A DNA stretch of 64,000 bases, from assembly GCA_028284185.1 (NCBI GenBank), contig JANQSG010000002.1, forward strand, positions 1-64,000, in the 5' to 3' direction. A program made the translations under genes and the position numbers. Of this stretch, positions 18,614 to 29,147 are shown one piece after another. The notes beneath the pieces are model-generated. The model was not told the DNA's origin. It did no database searches and saw nothing but the letters and a program-made list of their open reading frames with translations. The DNA is from Kangiella sp. Lineage in GTDB: Bacteria > Pseudomonadota > Gammaproteobacteria > Enterobacterales > Kangiellaceae. Each line of letters opens with the position of its first letter. The first letter of the stretch is position 1.

Positions 18614-19222
18614 TTGCTAAAAAAAACGTTAAAAATTTCGACAACCCTTATATTGAGCAGTTTACTCATAAATTGTTCGGTATTTCAGCCAGCAAATGTT
18701 GATGATTTGTGTAGTGTGTTAGCGGACGAAGACTGGTATGAAGCGGCCCTCGATTCACAACAAAAGTGGGGAACTCCTATACATGTGCAACTGGCGATTA
18801 TGCACCAGGAGTCCAAGTTTGAGCATGATGCTCAACCTCCACGCAAATGGTACCTGGGCTTTATTCCAGGTTCGCGGCCGTCGGATGCTTATGGTTATGC
18901 ACAAGCTCTGAAATCAACTTGGGAAACCTACATTAAAGCAACCGGTAATTCTGGTGCCGATAGGGACGACTTTGAAGACGCGATGGATTTCATTGGTTGG
19001 TACACCGCTACCAGCCATAAAAAACTGGGAATCTCAAAGTGGGATGCGCGTGAGCAGTATTTGGCTTATCACGAAGGTTGGGGTGGCTACAAAAAGCGGA
19101 CTTATACAAAAAAAGCTTGGTTAACCAAAGTGGCCGATAAGGTTAAAGCACGTTCTTTGCTTTTCTCAAAGCAGTATAAAGGCTGTCGCCGTCAGCTCGA
19201 AGCAAATAGAGGTTGGTGGTAA
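18614..19222 (+). CDS. Lipoprotein with lytic transglycosylase (SLT) fold
   Basis: 202 residues from a TTG codon preceded by GAGG at about 10 bases. A signal peptide ends in LLINC (Cys21), a lipobox with Asn at -1, which is uncommon. The catalytic segment IMHQESKFEHDA carries Glu66, followed by SDAYGYAQALKSTW, the GxxQ-type SLT motif. Lytic transglycosylases cut the glycan strands of peptidoglycan. The C-terminal LAYHEGWGGYKK is seen in this family. No operon partner. Confidence 0.85.
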   Translation: MLKKTLKISTTLILSSLLINCSVFQPANVDDLCSVLADEDWYEAALDSQQKWGTPIHVQLAIMHQESKFEHDAQPPRKWYLGFIPGSRPSDAYGYAQALKSTWETYIKATGNSGADRDDFEDAMDFIGWYTATSHKKLGISKWDAREQYLAYHEGWGGYKKRTYTKKAWLTKVADKVKARSLLFSKQYKGCRRQLEANRGWW

Positions 19223-19341
19223 TTTTAAGTGTGCTTCTTGAGCAGTTTTTTGTAGTGAAATAGACGGGCAATTCAACAAACAATCGGTTAAAATAGCAGC
19301 ACTTTAATTCATTAGTATTATAAATAATTCCGAGGTTTTTC

Positions 19342-20595
19342 ATGTTGGGCAATACCACTTCGTTAAAAGAATTTGATCCTGAATTAGTAGCTTCCATGGA
19401 ATCAGAGCAAAAGCGTCAGGAAGAGCATATTGAATTGATCGCCTCTGAAAATTATACCAGTATGCGCGTGATGCAGGCGCAAGGCTCGGTTTTAACCAAT
19501 AAGTATGCCGAAGGTTATCCCGACAAGCGTTATTATGGTGGCTGTGAATATGTGGATGTGGCTGAAAAATTGGCTATTGAGCGCTTAAAAGAATTATTTG
19601 GCGCTGATTATGCCAATGTACAGCCTCATTCTGGTTCACAGGCTAATGCCGCAGTTTATATGGCACTGGTAAAGCCCGGCGATACTATTTTAGGCATGAG
19701 CTTATCGGATGGTGGTCATTTAACGCACGGCTCTAAAGTGAATTTCTCAGGTAAAATTTACAACTCGGTTGAGTATGGCGTGGATGAAAATGGTTATATT
19801 GATATGGCCAATGTGGAGGCTTTGGCGCTTGAGCATAAGCCGAAAATGATTGTTGCAGGCTTTTCAGCTTATTCGAGAATAGTGGATTGGGCAAAGTTTC
19901 GTGAAATTGCCGATAAAATTGGAGCCTATTTGTTTGTGGATATGGCACACGTAGCTGGTTTGATTGCTGCGGATGAGTATCCAAATCCGGTTCCCTATGC
20001 TGATGTGGTCACTTCGACTACGCATAAAACTTTGGCTGGCCCGCGCGGTGGTATTATTTTGGCTAAGTCCAATCCTGAATTAGAAAAAAAATTAAATTCA
20101 GCCGTGTTTCCAGGCGGTCAAGGTGGCCCATTAATGCATATTATTGCAGCTAAAGCGGTGGCCTTTAAAGAAGCCTTAAGTGATGAATTTAAAACTATGC
20201 AAAAGCAGGTTAAGGTCAATGCTAAAGCGATGACACAAGTATTCATGCAGCGTGGTTATAAAATCGTCTCTGATGGCACTGATAATCACTTGTTCCTGAT
20301 TGATTTAATCGACAAAGATATTACTGGTAAAGATGCCGAGGCAGCTTTAGGTGCTGCTAATATTACGGTAAATAAAAACACAGTACCGAATGAACCGCGC
20401 TCGCCTTTTGTCACTTCTGGGTTGCGTATGGGCACGCCAGCAGTTACTACGCGTGGCTTTAAAGAAACGGAAGTAACAGAACTCGCTGGCTGGATCTGTG
20501 ATATTTTGGATGATATTGCAAATCACAATATAATCGACTCGGTAAAAACTAAAGTATTGGAATTGACCGCGCGCTATCCGGTTTATAAGATCTAA
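19342..20595 (+). CDS. glyA: Serine hydroxymethyltransferase
   Basis: 417 residues, the E. coli length. It interconverts serine and glycine with tetrahydrofolate, supplying one-carbon units. The PLP lysine lies in [14 protein letters not shown], and the N-terminal [10 protein letters not shown] is conserved. CGAGG precedes the ATG. It heads the cluster glyA-nrdR-ribD; nrdR starts 30 bases later with no terminator between. Confidence 0.99.
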   Translation: MLGNTTSLKEFDPELVASMESEQKRQEEHIELIASENYTSMRVMQAQGSVLTNKYAEGYPDKRYYGGCEYVDVAEKLAIERLKELFGADYANVQPHSGSQANAAVYMALVKPGDTILGMSLSDGGHLTHGSKVNFSGKIYNSVEYGVDENGYIDMANVEALALEHKPKMIVAGFSAYSRIVDWAKFREIADKIGAYLFVDMAHVAGLIAADEYPNPVPYADVVTSTTHKTLAGPRGGIILAKSNPELEKKLNSAVFPGGQGGPLMHIIAAKAVAFKEALSDEFKTMQKQVKVNAKAMTQVFMQRGYKIVSDGTDNHLFLIDLIDKDITGKDAEAALGAANITVNKNTVPNEPRSPFVTSGLRMGTPAVTTRGFKETEVTELAGWICDILDDIANHNIIDSVKTKVLELTARYPVYKI

Positions 20596-20625
20596 TTGAT
20601 AGCGAGCTTATGACAAGGAGCCACT

Positions 20626-21081
20626 ATGCATTGTCCATTTTGTGCTAACCCTGACACCAAAGTGATTGATTCACGCCTGGTTGCTGATGGCAGTCAGGTG
20701 CGTCGTCGTCGCGAGTGTTTGTCTTGTGAAGAACGGTATACTACTTTTGAAGCAGCAGAATTGGTGATGCCTAAAGTGGTTAAATCTGATGGAACGCGAG
20801 AACCTTTTAATGAGGATAAATTGCGTGCCGGTTTAACTAAAGCGGTGGAAAAGCGTCCGGTGGGTGTGGAAGCGCTGGAAGCTGCTATCAATAAAATTCT
20901 TTCCTATTTACGAGCCTTGGGTGAACGTGAAGTTTCCACACAAGTGATCGGTGAACAGGTCATGTCAGCTTTAAAAGGCTTGGATAAAGTTGCTTATGTA
21001 CGTTTTGCTTCGGTGTATCGTGACTTTAAAGATGTGCAGGCTTTCCGCGAAGAAATTGATAAGCTGGAAAGTGATAAATAG
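20626..21081 (+). CDS. nrdR: Transcriptional repressor NrdR
   Basis: 151 residues (E. coli 149). A zinc finger uses Cys3, Cys6, Cys31 and Cys34 (MHCPFC and [10 protein letters not shown]), followed by an ATP-cone domain. NrdR represses ribonucleotide reductase operons by binding NrdR boxes. Family neighbourhood (glyA upstream, rib genes downstream) is the usual gammaproteobacterial one. GACAAGGAG precedes the start. Confidence 0.98.
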   Translation: MHCPFCANPDTKVIDSRLVADGSQVRRRRECLSCEERYTTFEAAELVMPKVVKSDGTREPFNEDKLRAGLTKAVEKRPVGVEALEAAINKILSYLRALGEREVSTQVIGEQVMSALKGLDKVAYVRFASVYRDFKDVQAFREEIDKLESDK

Positions 21082-21093
21082 CTTTTAATCATA

Positions 21094-22191
21094 ATGAACT
21101 TTTCTCGCCAAGATTCGGCCTTTATGGCCCGAGCGATACAAGTTGCCAAGCGTGGTTGGTTTACCACCCGAGCTAACCCCAGAGTTGGTTGTGTGATAGT
21201 TAAGGATAATCAAATCATAGCCGAAGGCTGGCATCGAAAACCTGGTCTGAATCATGCAGAAATAAATGCCATTGAAAATGCTCAAGAAGAGGTAACTGGT
21301 GCCACGGCTTATGTCACGCTAGAGCCTTGCTCACACTTTGGTCGCAAACCGCCTTGCTCGCTGGCTTTGGTTAAAGCTGGAATAAAGAGGGTGGTTTGTG
21401 CGATGCAGGATCCCAACCCAATGGTATCCGGTCAGGGCATTGAAGATTTGAAAAAAGCAGGCATTAAAGTAGAAGTTGGTTTAATGCAGCAATCAGCAGA
21501 AGCCTTAAATCCGGGTTTTATTAAACGCATGAAAACCGGCTTACCGCGAGTGGTGGTGAAATCGGCGATTAGTTTAGATGGCAAGATTGCAATGGCCTCA
21601 GGTGAAAGCCAGTGGATCACGAGCAAGGCTGCACGAGCCGATGTACAGAGACTGCGTGCCGAAGCTGGCGCTATTATTACAGGTTCTGGCACTGTGATCA
21701 GCGATGATCCTTCAATGAATGTGCGTGAAGTGGAGTTTTTACGAGATAAATTTTTTGAGCAGCCATTAAGAGTTATTATTGATTCACAACATTTGGTTGA
21801 GTCGAGCGCTAAAATTTTTCAGCAGGAAGGCAGTAGTTGGTTGGTCAGTGGTGACTGGTCGTCAAAAGAGTATCCGGCAAGCGTTAACCAAGAACTTGTT
21901 GGGTTAACTGATTCGGGCAAAATTGATTTGTATGAACTTTTGTTAAAGCTGGCAGATCAGGGTGTGAACGATGTATTAATTGAGGCTGGTGCCGGCTTGG
22001 CGACGGCTTTTATCGAGCAAAAACTAGTGGATGAATTAGTGGTTTATATGGCGCCTAAATTAATGGGATCAGATGCCCAATCCATGTTGACCTTGCCATT
22101 TAGTGAAATGGCCCAATCTAAGGAATTAGAATTATTGGATTTAAGACAACTGGATTCCGATCTAAAACTAAATTATAGGTTTAAAGATTAA
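21094..22191 (+). CDS. ribD: Bifunctional riboflavin biosynthesis deaminase/reductase
   Basis: 365 residues (E. coli 367). The N-terminal deaminase domain binds zinc through His54 (NHAEINAI), Cys79 and Cys88 (EPCSHFGRKPPC). The C-terminal reductase domain (from about 150; VVKSAISLDGKIAMASG) uses NADPH. It performs steps two and three after GTP cyclohydrolase II. The stop is directly followed by the ribE ATG. Confidence 0.98.
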   Translation: MNFSRQDSAFMARAIQVAKRGWFTTRANPRVGCVIVKDNQIIAEGWHRKPGLNHAEINAIENAQEEVTGATAYVTLEPCSHFGRKPPCSLALVKAGIKRVVCAMQDPNPMVSGQGIEDLKKAGIKVEVGLMQQSAEALNPGFIKRMKTGLPRVVVKSAISLDGKIAMASGESQWITSKAARADVQRLRAEAGAIITGSGTVISDDPSMNVREVEFLRDKFFEQPLRVIIDSQHLVESSAKIFQQEGSSWLVSGDWSSKEYPASVNQELVGLTDSGKIDLYELLLKLADQGVNDVLIEAGAGLATAFIEQKLVDELVVYMAPKLMGSDAQSMLTLPFSEMAQSKELELLDLRQLDSDLKLNYRFKD

Positions 22192-22827
22192 ATGTTTACT
22201 GGAATTATCGAAGCGACAGGCACTATTGAAAAAATTGAGCCAAGTCAGTCGAGTGACCCTGATAAAAAAGATGATGCCAAGTATTATTTTAATACAGGAA
22301 AACTGGAACTAAGCGATGTAGCGTTAGGCGATAGTATTGCTTGTAATGGGGTTTGCCTGACCGTGATTGAAAAGCTGCCACAAGGATTTGTTGCAGATGT
22401 TTCTATAGAGACAATTCGAGTGACTCAATTTTCGGATTATCAGAAAGGTCAGCCCATTAATTTTGAAAAAGCCATGTTGCCGACCACTCGCTTCGGCGGC
22501 CATATGGTTTCAGGGCATGTGGATGCGATTGGCGAGGTGGTAGCGATAGAGGATGCGGCACGCTCGATCCAATATCAAATTCAGGCACCACAGGATATTT
22601 TGCACTATATCGCCATTAAAGGTTCTATTACGGTGGATGGTATTAGCTTGACGGTTAACCAGTTAAAAGATGATCGCTTTTATCTGAATTTAGTGCCGCA
22701 TACCTTGCAGGAAACCATGGCCGATAGTTACCAGGTTGGCACTAAGGTGAATTTGGAAATAGACCTGGTGGCGCGTTATTTAGAACGACTTATGACCATA
22801 AACAAACAAGCCGAAACAAAAGGCTAG
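22192..22827 (+). CDS. ribE: Riboflavin synthase alpha chain
   Basis: 211 residues. Two tandem lumazine-binding barrels are visible: MFTGIIEATGTIEK at the start and MVSGHVDAIGEV near residue 100. It dismutates two 6,7-dimethyl-8-ribityllumazine molecules to riboflavin. This gene is called ribC in E. coli. No gap from ribD. Confidence 0.97.
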   Translation: MFTGIIEATGTIEKIEPSQSSDPDKKDDAKYYFNTGKLELSDVALGDSIACNGVCLTVIEKLPQGFVADVSIETIRVTQFSDYQKGQPINFEKAMLPTTRFGGHMVSGHVDAIGEVVAIEDAARSIQYQIQAPQDILHYIAIKGSITVDGISLTVNQLKDDRFYLNLVPHTLQETMADSYQVGTKVNLEIDLVARYLERLMTINKQAETKG

Positions 22828-22832
22828 TGAAA

Positions 22833-23945
22833 ATGAAATTAAACACTATCGAAGAAATTATTGAAGATATTCGTCAGGGCAAAATGGTCATCCTAATGGA
22901 CGATGAAGACCGTGAAAATGAAGGCGATTTAGTCATGGCGGCTTCACAAGTCAGGCCTGAAGATATTAACTTTATGGTCAGTTATGCGCGCGGTTTGGTG
23001 TGCTTGCCAATGACAGAACAGCGTTGTCAGCAACTCAATTTGCCCTTAATGTCGAATCATAATGGCGCTAAATTCAGTACCAATTTCACTATTTCAATAG
23101 AAGCAGCTGAAGGTGTAACCACTGGTATTTCTGCAGCTGATAGAGCCAAGACCATTCAGGCGGCGGTTGCTGCAGATGCTAAAGCTGCTGATATTGTACA
23201 ACCAGGGCATATTTTCCCAATTATGGCGCAACCAGGCGGAGTTTTAAATCGTGCAGGTCATACCGAAGCCAGTTGCGATTTAGCACGTATGGCAGGGTTT
23301 GAAGCGGCGGCTGTGATTGTGGAAATTTTAAATGAAGACGGTACTATGGCGCGTCGTCCTGATCTGGAAACTTTTGCGCAAAAGCATAATTTAAAAATAG
23401 GTACTATTGCTGATCTTATTGAATACCGTTCCACTAAGGAAAAGTCTGTTGAAAAAGTGTCAGAATGCCATTGGCCAACCGAACATGGCGATTTCCGTTT
23501 ACATACTTACCAAGATTCCATCGATGAGCAAATCCATTTTGCTTTAGTTAAAGGTCAGCCTGAGCAAAAAGATTCTGCACTGGTTAGAGTGCATCTGGCT
23601 AATAATTTAGGTGATTTATTGGAAGCGCAGCGCGGTAAAAAATCCAACTGGTCATTGGCCGCAGCTATTGAGCGGATTGGCAAAGAAGGCGAGGGGGTCG
23701 TTGTGGTACTTGCCAATAAAGAATCGAATGGTGAATTGTTGAAAAAAATTCGTCAGTTTGAACAGGAAGATAAAGGTGAAGCTTTAACCCAGGAGCAAAA
23801 ACGACAAAAGAAACGCACCGTTGGCATTGGCTCACAAATTTTGGCCGATTTAGGAATTCATAAAATGCGTTTGCTTAGTTCGGGTTCTCAATACACTGGC
23901 CTGGCAGGTTATGGTTTAGAAATTATAGAGAATATATCTGAGTAA
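22833..23945 (+). CDS. ribB: DHBP synthase fused to a degenerate GTP cyclohydrolase II-like domain (RibBX type)
   Basis: 370 residues from the ATG at 22833, 5 bases after the ribE stop; a GTG at 22827 would overlap ribE and was not preferred. Residues 1-200 are 3,4-dihydroxy-2-butanone 4-phosphate synthase, with the DEDRENEGDL acidic loop and HTEASCDLARMAG. The C-terminal half aligns with GTP cyclohydrolase II, but the zinc cysteines are missing: where RibA has SECLTGD and CDCG this protein has LANNLGD and no cysteine. That half is therefore probably catalytically dead, as in RibBX proteins. A separate RibA would be needed elsewhere in the genome. Confidence 0.93.
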   Translation: MKLNTIEEIIEDIRQGKMVILMDDEDRENEGDLVMAASQVRPEDINFMVSYARGLVCLPMTEQRCQQLNLPLMSNHNGAKFSTNFTISIEAAEGVTTGISAADRAKTIQAAVAADAKAADIVQPGHIFPIMAQPGGVLNRAGHTEASCDLARMAGFEAAAVIVEILNEDGTMARRPDLETFAQKHNLKIGTIADLIEYRSTKEKSVEKVSECHWPTEHGDFRLHTYQDSIDEQIHFALVKGQPEQKDSALVRVHLANNLGDLLEAQRGKKSNWSLAAAIERIGKEGEGVVVVLANKESNGELLKKIRQFEQEDKGEALTQEQKRQKKRTVGIGSQILADLGIHKMRLLSSGSQYTGLAGYGLEIIENISE

Positions 23946-23987
23946 ACTTCGGCCTATAATGCTACAGGCGAATAGAGCGAAAATGTT

Positions 23988-24464
23988 ATGAGCAACTTTA
24001 AATTAGATTTTTCAGACACGCAGTATCAAGCCGGCCGTATTGCTATTGTGCATGCGCGTTTTAATGAACCATTGATCAATATGATGATTGATGGTGCTAA
24101 AGCGACATTGGCTGAACTTCAAGTACCGGACGATGCGATCGAGTTATTTAATGTTGCGGGTGCTTATGAGTTGCCTTTTGCTGCGCAGCAGGTTGCCAAA
24201 AGCAAAGAGTTTGATGCCATTATTGCTATCGGTGTGGTGATTAAAGGTGACACGCCACATTTTGATTTTGTCTCGGGTGAGTCGAGTGCTGGTTTGATGC
24301 GCGTATCATTGGATGAACAAATCCCTATTATTTTCGGTATTTTAACCACTAACACCGAAGTGCAGGCTGAGGAACGCGCTAATCCTGTCAAAATGAATAA
24401 AGGTGGTGAAGCAGCGGCCACCGCAGTTGAAATGATTAACTTGAAAATGGCTTTAAAAGGTTAA
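23988..24464 (+). CDS. ribH: 6,7-dimethyl-8-ribityllumazine synthase
   Basis: 158 residues (E. coli 156). The active-site GDTPHFDFVSGESS carries the catalytic His. It condenses the RibB product with the RibD pathway pyrimidine, and assembles as a 60-mer capsid or decamer in relatives. nusB follows after 11 bases, the usual order. Confidence 0.98.
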   Translation: MSNFKLDFSDTQYQAGRIAIVHARFNEPLINMMIDGAKATLAELQVPDDAIELFNVAGAYELPFAAQQVAKSKEFDAIIAIGVVIKGDTPHFDFVSGESSAGLMRVSLDEQIPIIFGILTTNTEVQAEERANPVKMNKGGEAAATAVEMINLKMALKG

Positions 24465-24475
24465 GAGGATTATTC

Positions 24476-24898
24476 ATGAGTTTTAAACCATCTATGAGAC
24501 GCAAAGCTCGCGAATATGCGATCCAGGCCATTTATCAGTGGCAAATGACGGGCAATCCTCTGCATGATATTGAGGCTCAGTATTTAGGTACCATGAATGC
24601 CAAAAAAGTCGATACCCAATATTTTCAAGAATTATTTATGGGGCTGCTTACGGATCTGGATACGGTTGATCAACAACTTGAGCCGGCCCTGGATCGGGAT
24701 ATTGAGGATATTGACCCGATTGAAAGGGCGGTTATTCGATTATCAGCTTTTGAGTTAAAAAACCGTATCGATATTCCGAAAAAAGTAGTGATCAATGAAG
24801 GCATTGAGTTAGCCAAAACCTTCGGTGCTACCGATGGCCATAAGTTTGTCAATGGTGTCCTAGATAAAATCAGCAAAAACTTAAGACCGCACGAATAA
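24476..24898 (+). CDS. nusB: Transcription antitermination factor NusB
   Basis: 140 residues (E. coli 139), all-helical, starting RRKAREYAIQAIYQWQ. NusB binds boxA RNA together with S10 (rpsJ at 421) to prevent premature termination in rRNA operons. Its place after ribH is conserved across proteobacteria. Confidence 0.98.
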   Translation: MSFKPSMRRKAREYAIQAIYQWQMTGNPLHDIEAQYLGTMNAKKVDTQYFQELFMGLLTDLDTVDQQLEPALDRDIEDIDPIERAVIRLSAFELKNRIDIPKKVVINEGIELAKTFGATDGHKFVNGVLDKISKNLRPHE

Positions 24899-24913
24899 GT
24901 GTGACCTTGATCA

Positions 24914-25873
24914 ATGGCTGAGTTTAATCTTATTCAAAATTATTTTAATTTCGAACAAGATTTGTCGAAATCGGTAGTTAAGGCTATTGGTGATGATTGC
25001 GCCATTTTAGATATCCCTAAAGGACGGCAACTGGTTACTTCTACTGACACTCTAATTTCGGGAGTGCATTTCTTCGATAATATTGATCCTGCTGATCTGG
25101 CCTATAAAGCTTTAGCGGTTAATGTCAGCGATTTACTGGCGATGGGTGCCAAGCCTTTAGCTTTTACTTTAGCCATTTCCTTACCCGGTATTAATGCAAG
25201 TTGGCTTGAGGCTTTTAGCCAATCCTTGCAACAAGCTGCGCAGAATTTTTCCATTAATTTGATTGGTGGTGATACTACACAAGGTTCATTGTCTATTACT
25301 ATTACGGTTTATGGCACGCTCAAAAAAGGTAAAGCCGTATTAAGAAATGGCGCTCAATTGGGTGATGATATCTGGGTAACTTCAACACTTGGTAGTGCTC
25401 GTAGCGCCCTCAAATTGCACAATAAAGATAGTTTATCAGATGAGCAAAAGCTTTTATGGCAAAAGTTAATCAGGCCGCAAATACCTTTTAAATTTGCTAA
25501 GAGACTAAATAAATTTGCCACTGCAGCGATTGATTTGTCCGATGGTCTGCTGGCTGATTTAGGTCATATTATGGTGCAAAGTCAGCTAGGTGCCAGGCTG
25601 ATGGTTGAGACCTTACCTTTAGAGGAAGCGCTAATTGAGCAAGAAGGTATTGGGCAGGCACGCCAATACGCGTTAGCCGGCGGCGATGATTATCAACTGT
25701 GTTTTACTGCCCATAAAAAGTACCGAAAAAAGATTTTGTACCACGCTGAAAAAACACAAACTCAAGTAACTCGTATTGGCAAAATTATTGAACAGGGTTA
25801 TCAGGTATTGCTTAATGGTGAGCCATTGGCGATTACTGAGAACAGTTGGCAGCACTTTCAGGCAAACTTATAA
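24914..25873 (+). CDS. thiL: Thiamine-monophosphate kinase
   Basis: 319 residues (E. coli 325). It phosphorylates thiamine monophosphate to the active diphosphate. Signatures: KAIGDDCAILDIP, the metal-binding STDTLISGVHF, VNVSDLLAMGAKP and the substrate loop DLSDGLLADLGH. The stop abuts the pgpA start with no gap. Confidence 0.98.
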   Translation: MAEFNLIQNYFNFEQDLSKSVVKAIGDDCAILDIPKGRQLVTSTDTLISGVHFFDNIDPADLAYKALAVNVSDLLAMGAKPLAFTLAISLPGINASWLEAFSQSLQQAAQNFSINLIGGDTTQGSLSITITVYGTLKKGKAVLRNGAQLGDDIWVTSTLGSARSALKLHNKDSLSDEQKLLWQKLIRPQIPFKFAKRLNKFATAAIDLSDGLLADLGHIMVQSQLGARLMVETLPLEEALIEQEGIGQARQYALAGGDDYQLCFTAHKKYRKKILYHAEKTQTQVTRIGKIIEQGYQVLLNGEPLAITENSWQHFQANL

Positions 25874-26359
25874 ATGGTGTCATTGAATAAAACAGTCTTG
25901 ACCGATCCGATTCATTTCCTAGCCTTTGGGTTTGGCTCCGGGTTGTTACCCAAAGCTCCAGGTACCTGGGGAACACTGGTTGCGATTCCAATCTGGTATT
26001 TTTTGGCACAATTGGATTTAACTTATTATTTAGTCGCTACTGTAGTTTTTAGTGTCATTGGCATCTGGTTGTGCGGCGCCAGTTCAAAAAAACTGGGAGT
26101 ACATGATCATGGTGGCATCGTTTGGGATGAAATTTGTGGTTATTTAGTAACCATGATTGCTTTGCCTGTTGCTTGGTATTGGGCTTTAGCAGGTTTCGTA
26201 CTATTCCGCTTTTTCGATATTATCAAGCCCTGGCCAATTAAGTGGTTGGATAAAAAAGTTAAAGGTGGCTTTGGAATTATGCTTGACGATCTGATCGCGG
26301 GCGTTTTTGCTTTGGTTCTTCTACTGCTGGCGCAATTGGCTTTAGTTTATTTCAGCTAA
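25874..26359 (+). CDS. pgpA: Phosphatidylglycerophosphatase A
   Basis: 161 residues with several hydrophobic segments. Signatures: [28 protein letters not shown] and [12 protein letters not shown], with acidic residues for Mg2+. It removes phosphate from phosphatidylglycerophosphate in the inner membrane. The last 18 bases overlap the convergent dxs gene. Confidence 0.97.
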   Translation: MVSLNKTVLTDPIHFLAFGFGSGLLPKAPGTWGTLVAIPIWYFLAQLDLTYYLVATVVFSVIGIWLCGASSKKLGVHDHGGIVWDEICGYLVTMIALPVAWYWALAGFVLFRFFDIIKPWPIKWLDKKVKGGFGIMLDDLIAGVFALVLLLLAQLALVYFS

Positions 26360-28183
26360 AATCGCTGCTTTGGTTAAATGAATACGTTGAAATAAATCTT
26401 TGGTATCACCATGCTCGATAAAGCGATCGGGTAACCCTAGATTTTTGACTTCGACTTGAATATCATTTGCTAAAAGAAATTCATTAACCGCACTGCCAGC
26501 TCCGCCCATTACGGCATTTTCTTCTAGTGTAATCAATAGGCTATGATTGGCAGCTAATTCTTTAATCAATTCTTTATCCAGCGGTTTCACAAAACGCATA
26601 TCGGCAACCGTGGCATTGATTTCTTCAGCAGCTTCTAAAGCCAATTGAACCATAGAACCAAAAGCTAGAATAGCAACTTTCTCACCCTGTTTTCTAACGA
26701 TACCTTTGCCAATTTCAAATGTCGTAAAGGCTTTTTCCGGCTCAATACCTGCGCCCATACCACGTGGATAACGAACGGCGGCTGGCCCTTGATATAAATA
26801 ACCCGTATATAAACACTGGCGACATTCATTTTCGTCACTGGGTGCCATAATCAACATATTGGGAATACAACGTAGGTAGCTTAAATCGAAAGCGCCATTA
26901 TGCGTTGCGCCATCGCCGCCAACCAGACCAGCACGATCAATGGCAAAAAGTACATCCAGATTTTGTAACGCTACGTCATGAATTAATTGATCATAACCGC
27001 GCTGTAAGAAGGTTGAGTAGATAGCACAAACTGGCTTTAAGCCTTCACAAGCTAAGCCTGCAGCAACCGTCACCGCGTGCTGTTCGGCAATACCGACATC
27101 GTAATAACGTTCGGGATATTCTTTGGAAAAACGGATCAGATCGGAACCTTCGCGCATGGCCGGAGTGATCCCGACCACTCTGTCATCTTGCGCTGCTATA
27201 TCACATAAAAAATCGCCAAAAATATTGGAATAGGTTTTGGGTTTTTTGCCTTTAGGCAAGTTGATATCTTTGGGATCGAAAATGGGTACCCCATGATAGG
27301 CAATAGGATCATTTTCCGCCGGTTCATAGCCTTTACCTTTGCGCGTAACAATATGCAAAAATTGTGGGCCATTCAGGGTTTTGATGGTTTCCAAAGTGTT
27401 CAGTAAAGTTGGCAAATCATGGCCATCAATCGGCCCGATATAATGAAAGCCCAGTTCTTCAAACAGAGTGCCTGGCAATAACATGCCGCGCATATGTTCT
27501 TCGGCACGGCCAACAAAGTCTGATAGCGGTTTAATGCCATGTAGTGCTTTTTTGCCAGTTTCGCGAACTCTTTGGTAGAAGCGTCCAGCCAGTAGTTTGG
27601 CCAGATATTTATTCATGCCACCGACATTTTCTGAAATTGACATTTCATTGTCATTCAGCACTACTAGCATATTGGCATCGGTATCCGCAGCATGATTCAT
27701 GGCTTCAAAAGCCATGCCGCCGGTTAAAGCGCCATCGCCAATGACTGCGATGCAATGGCGATCTTCGCCTTTTTGCTTGGCTGCAAGTGCCATCCCTAAA
27801 GCGGCGCTGATCGAAGTGCTGGAGTGGCCCACGGCAAAAGTATCGTATTCGGACTCTGTGCGCACCGGAAAAGGGTGCAGGCCATCGGTTTGGCGAATGG
27901 TCGCTAATTGATCGCGGCGACCAGTTAAGACTTTATGTGGATAAGCCTGATGGCCAACGTCCCAAACAATACGGTCATCCGGTGTATTAAAAACATAATG
28001 CAGTGCCAGTGTTAATTCAACCGTGCCAAGACCTGCGGCAAAATGGCCGCCACATGAACTGATGGTATCAATCAAGTATTGACGTAATTCATCGGCTAGG
28101 GGCAATAACTGTTCCTGTGCCAATTCGCGTAATTGAATTGGTGACTCGATGGATTGCAAAATTGGGTAAGACTGATCGCTCAT
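26342..28183 (-). CDS. dxs: 1-deoxy-D-xylulose-5-phosphate synthase
   Basis: 613 residues (E. coli 620). It makes DXP from pyruvate and glyceraldehyde 3-phosphate with thiamine diphosphate and opens the MEP isoprenoid pathway. The TPP motif is [17 protein letters not shown] through LNDNEMSIS. The next domain carries [19 protein letters not shown]. Third gene of xseB-ispA-dxs. Its tail overlaps pgpA by 18 bases on the opposite strand. Confidence 0.99.
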   Translation of the reverse strand: MSDQSYPILQSIESPIQLRELAQEQLLPLADELRQYLIDTISSCGGHFAAGLGTVELTLALHYVFNTPDDRIVWDVGHQAYPHKVLTGRRDQLATIRQTDGLHPFPVRTESEYDTFAVGHSSTSISAALGMALAAKQKGEDRHCIAVIGDGALTGGMAFEAMNHAADTDANMLVVLNDNEMSISENVGGMNKYLAKLLAGRFYQRVRETGKKALHGIKPLSDFVGRAEEHMRGMLLPGTLFEELGFHYIGPIDGHDLPTLLNTLETIKTLNGPQFLHIVTRKGKGYEPAENDPIAYHGVPIFDPKDINLPKGKKPKTYSNIFGDFLCDIAAQDDRVVGITPAMREGSDLIRFSKEYPERYYDVGIAEQHAVTVAAGLACEGLKPVCAIYSTFLQRGYDQLIHDVALQNLDVLFAIDRAGLVGGDGATHNGAFDLSYLRCIPNMLIMAPSDENECRQCLYTGYLYQGPAAVRYPRGMGAGIEPEKAFTTFEIGKGIVRKQGEKVAILAFGSMVQLALEAAEEINATVADMRFVKPLDKELIKELAANHSLLITLEENAVMGGAGSAVNEFLLANDIQVEVKNLGLPDRFIEHGDTKDLFQRIHLTKAAILAEIN

Positions 28184-28207
28184 GAAGTTGCTGTAATACT
28201 GATTCGG

Positions 28208-29140
28208 CTAATGCTGTCGGTTAATAATGTATTGTGCCAATTGGGCTAGTGGGTCGCTATTGTACGGTAACTGTTGCAAGGCTTGTAGCGCCAATTGCAA
28301 TAAATCCTGTAATTTTTGTTTCGAACCTTCTAAACCAAGCAGCGCAGGATAGGTGTTTTTATCATTTTCCTGATCGGAACCTTGCGGCTTGCCCAGAGTT
28401 TCTGTATCGGATTCAATATCCAGAATATCGTCTTTAACCTGGAAAGCCAGACCGATGGCATCGGCGTATTGGCTTAAGGCCTGATGATGTGCTGGCTTGA
28501 TATTGCCAGCCATCATGGCGCCTAATAAAACACTGGCTTTGATCAAGGCGCCGGTTTTCATGCGGTGCATATTTTCCAAAGTTTCCAGGCTAATCACGCT
28601 ATTGGTTGATTCCAGATCAATGGCCTGGCCGCCACCCATGCCCAATGAACCGCTGGCTTTGGCCAACAAGCTTATCATTGCCGTTTGCTGTGGCCTGGCC
28701 TGTTCGGATAATTCGGCATTGGTCAAAATCTCAAAGGCATAAGTATGTAGGGCATCGCCTGCCAAAATCGCGGTAGCTTCATCAAAAGCAATATGGCAAG
28801 TGGCTTTACCACGACGTAAATCATCATCATCCATCGCCGGCAAGTCGTCATGCACCAGCGAATAGCAATGAATACATTCAACTGCTAGTGCCGCTGCATC
28901 TAAATCCTTGAGTTGAGCGCCAAGCGCTTGTCCTGTGAGATAAACCAGCAAAGGGCGAATGCGCTTGCCACCATTTAAAGCTGCGTAGCGCATGGCTCGA
29001 TGCAGTTTTTTGGGCTCTATATGTTCATCGGGTAGAGATTGAGTTAAAAGTTGCTCAATATGCTTTTGCCAATGATTAAGTGCTTGTTGAATGCTGATTT
29101 CGGAGGTCGCAGTTTCAGCAAAAGAAGTTCTAGAATTCAT
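28208..29140 (-). CDS. ispA: Farnesyl diphosphate synthase (geranyltranstransferase)
   Basis: 310 residues from the ATG at 29140, 7 bases after the xseB stop. A TTG at 29164 would overlap xseB and add eight residues, and was not chosen. Both aspartate-rich motifs are present: VHDDLPAMDDDDLRRGK and QVKDDILDIESD. It condenses IPP with DMAPP and GPP to FPP, feeding ubiquinone, undecaprenyl and other isoprenoids. Confidence 0.97.
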   Translation of the reverse strand: MNSRTSFAETATSEISIQQALNHWQKHIEQLLTQSLPDEHIEPKKLHRAMRYAALNGGKRIRPLLVYLTGQALGAQLKDLDAAALAVECIHCYSLVHDDLPAMDDDDLRRGKATCHIAFDEATAILAGDALHTYAFEILTNAELSEQARPQQTAMISLLAKASGSLGMGGGQAIDLESTNSVISLETLENMHRMKTGALIKASVLLGAMMAGNIKPAHHQALSQYADAIGLAFQVKDDILDIESDTETLGKPQGSDQENDKNTYPALLGLEGSKQKLQDLLQLALQALQQLPYNSDPLAQLAQYIINRQH

Positions 29141-29147
29141 AAACAGG

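Noticed and set aside
19223-19341. Possible riboswitch or regulator site before glyA
   Set aside because: The 119-base gap shows no glycine riboswitch structure and no convincing promoter pair. A TAAAAT at 19289-19294 has no matching -35 at proper spacing.
21082-21093. FMN riboswitch expected before riboflavin genes
   Set aside because: Only 12 bases separate nrdR from ribD, and 42 bases precede ribH, far too short for an FMN riboswitch.
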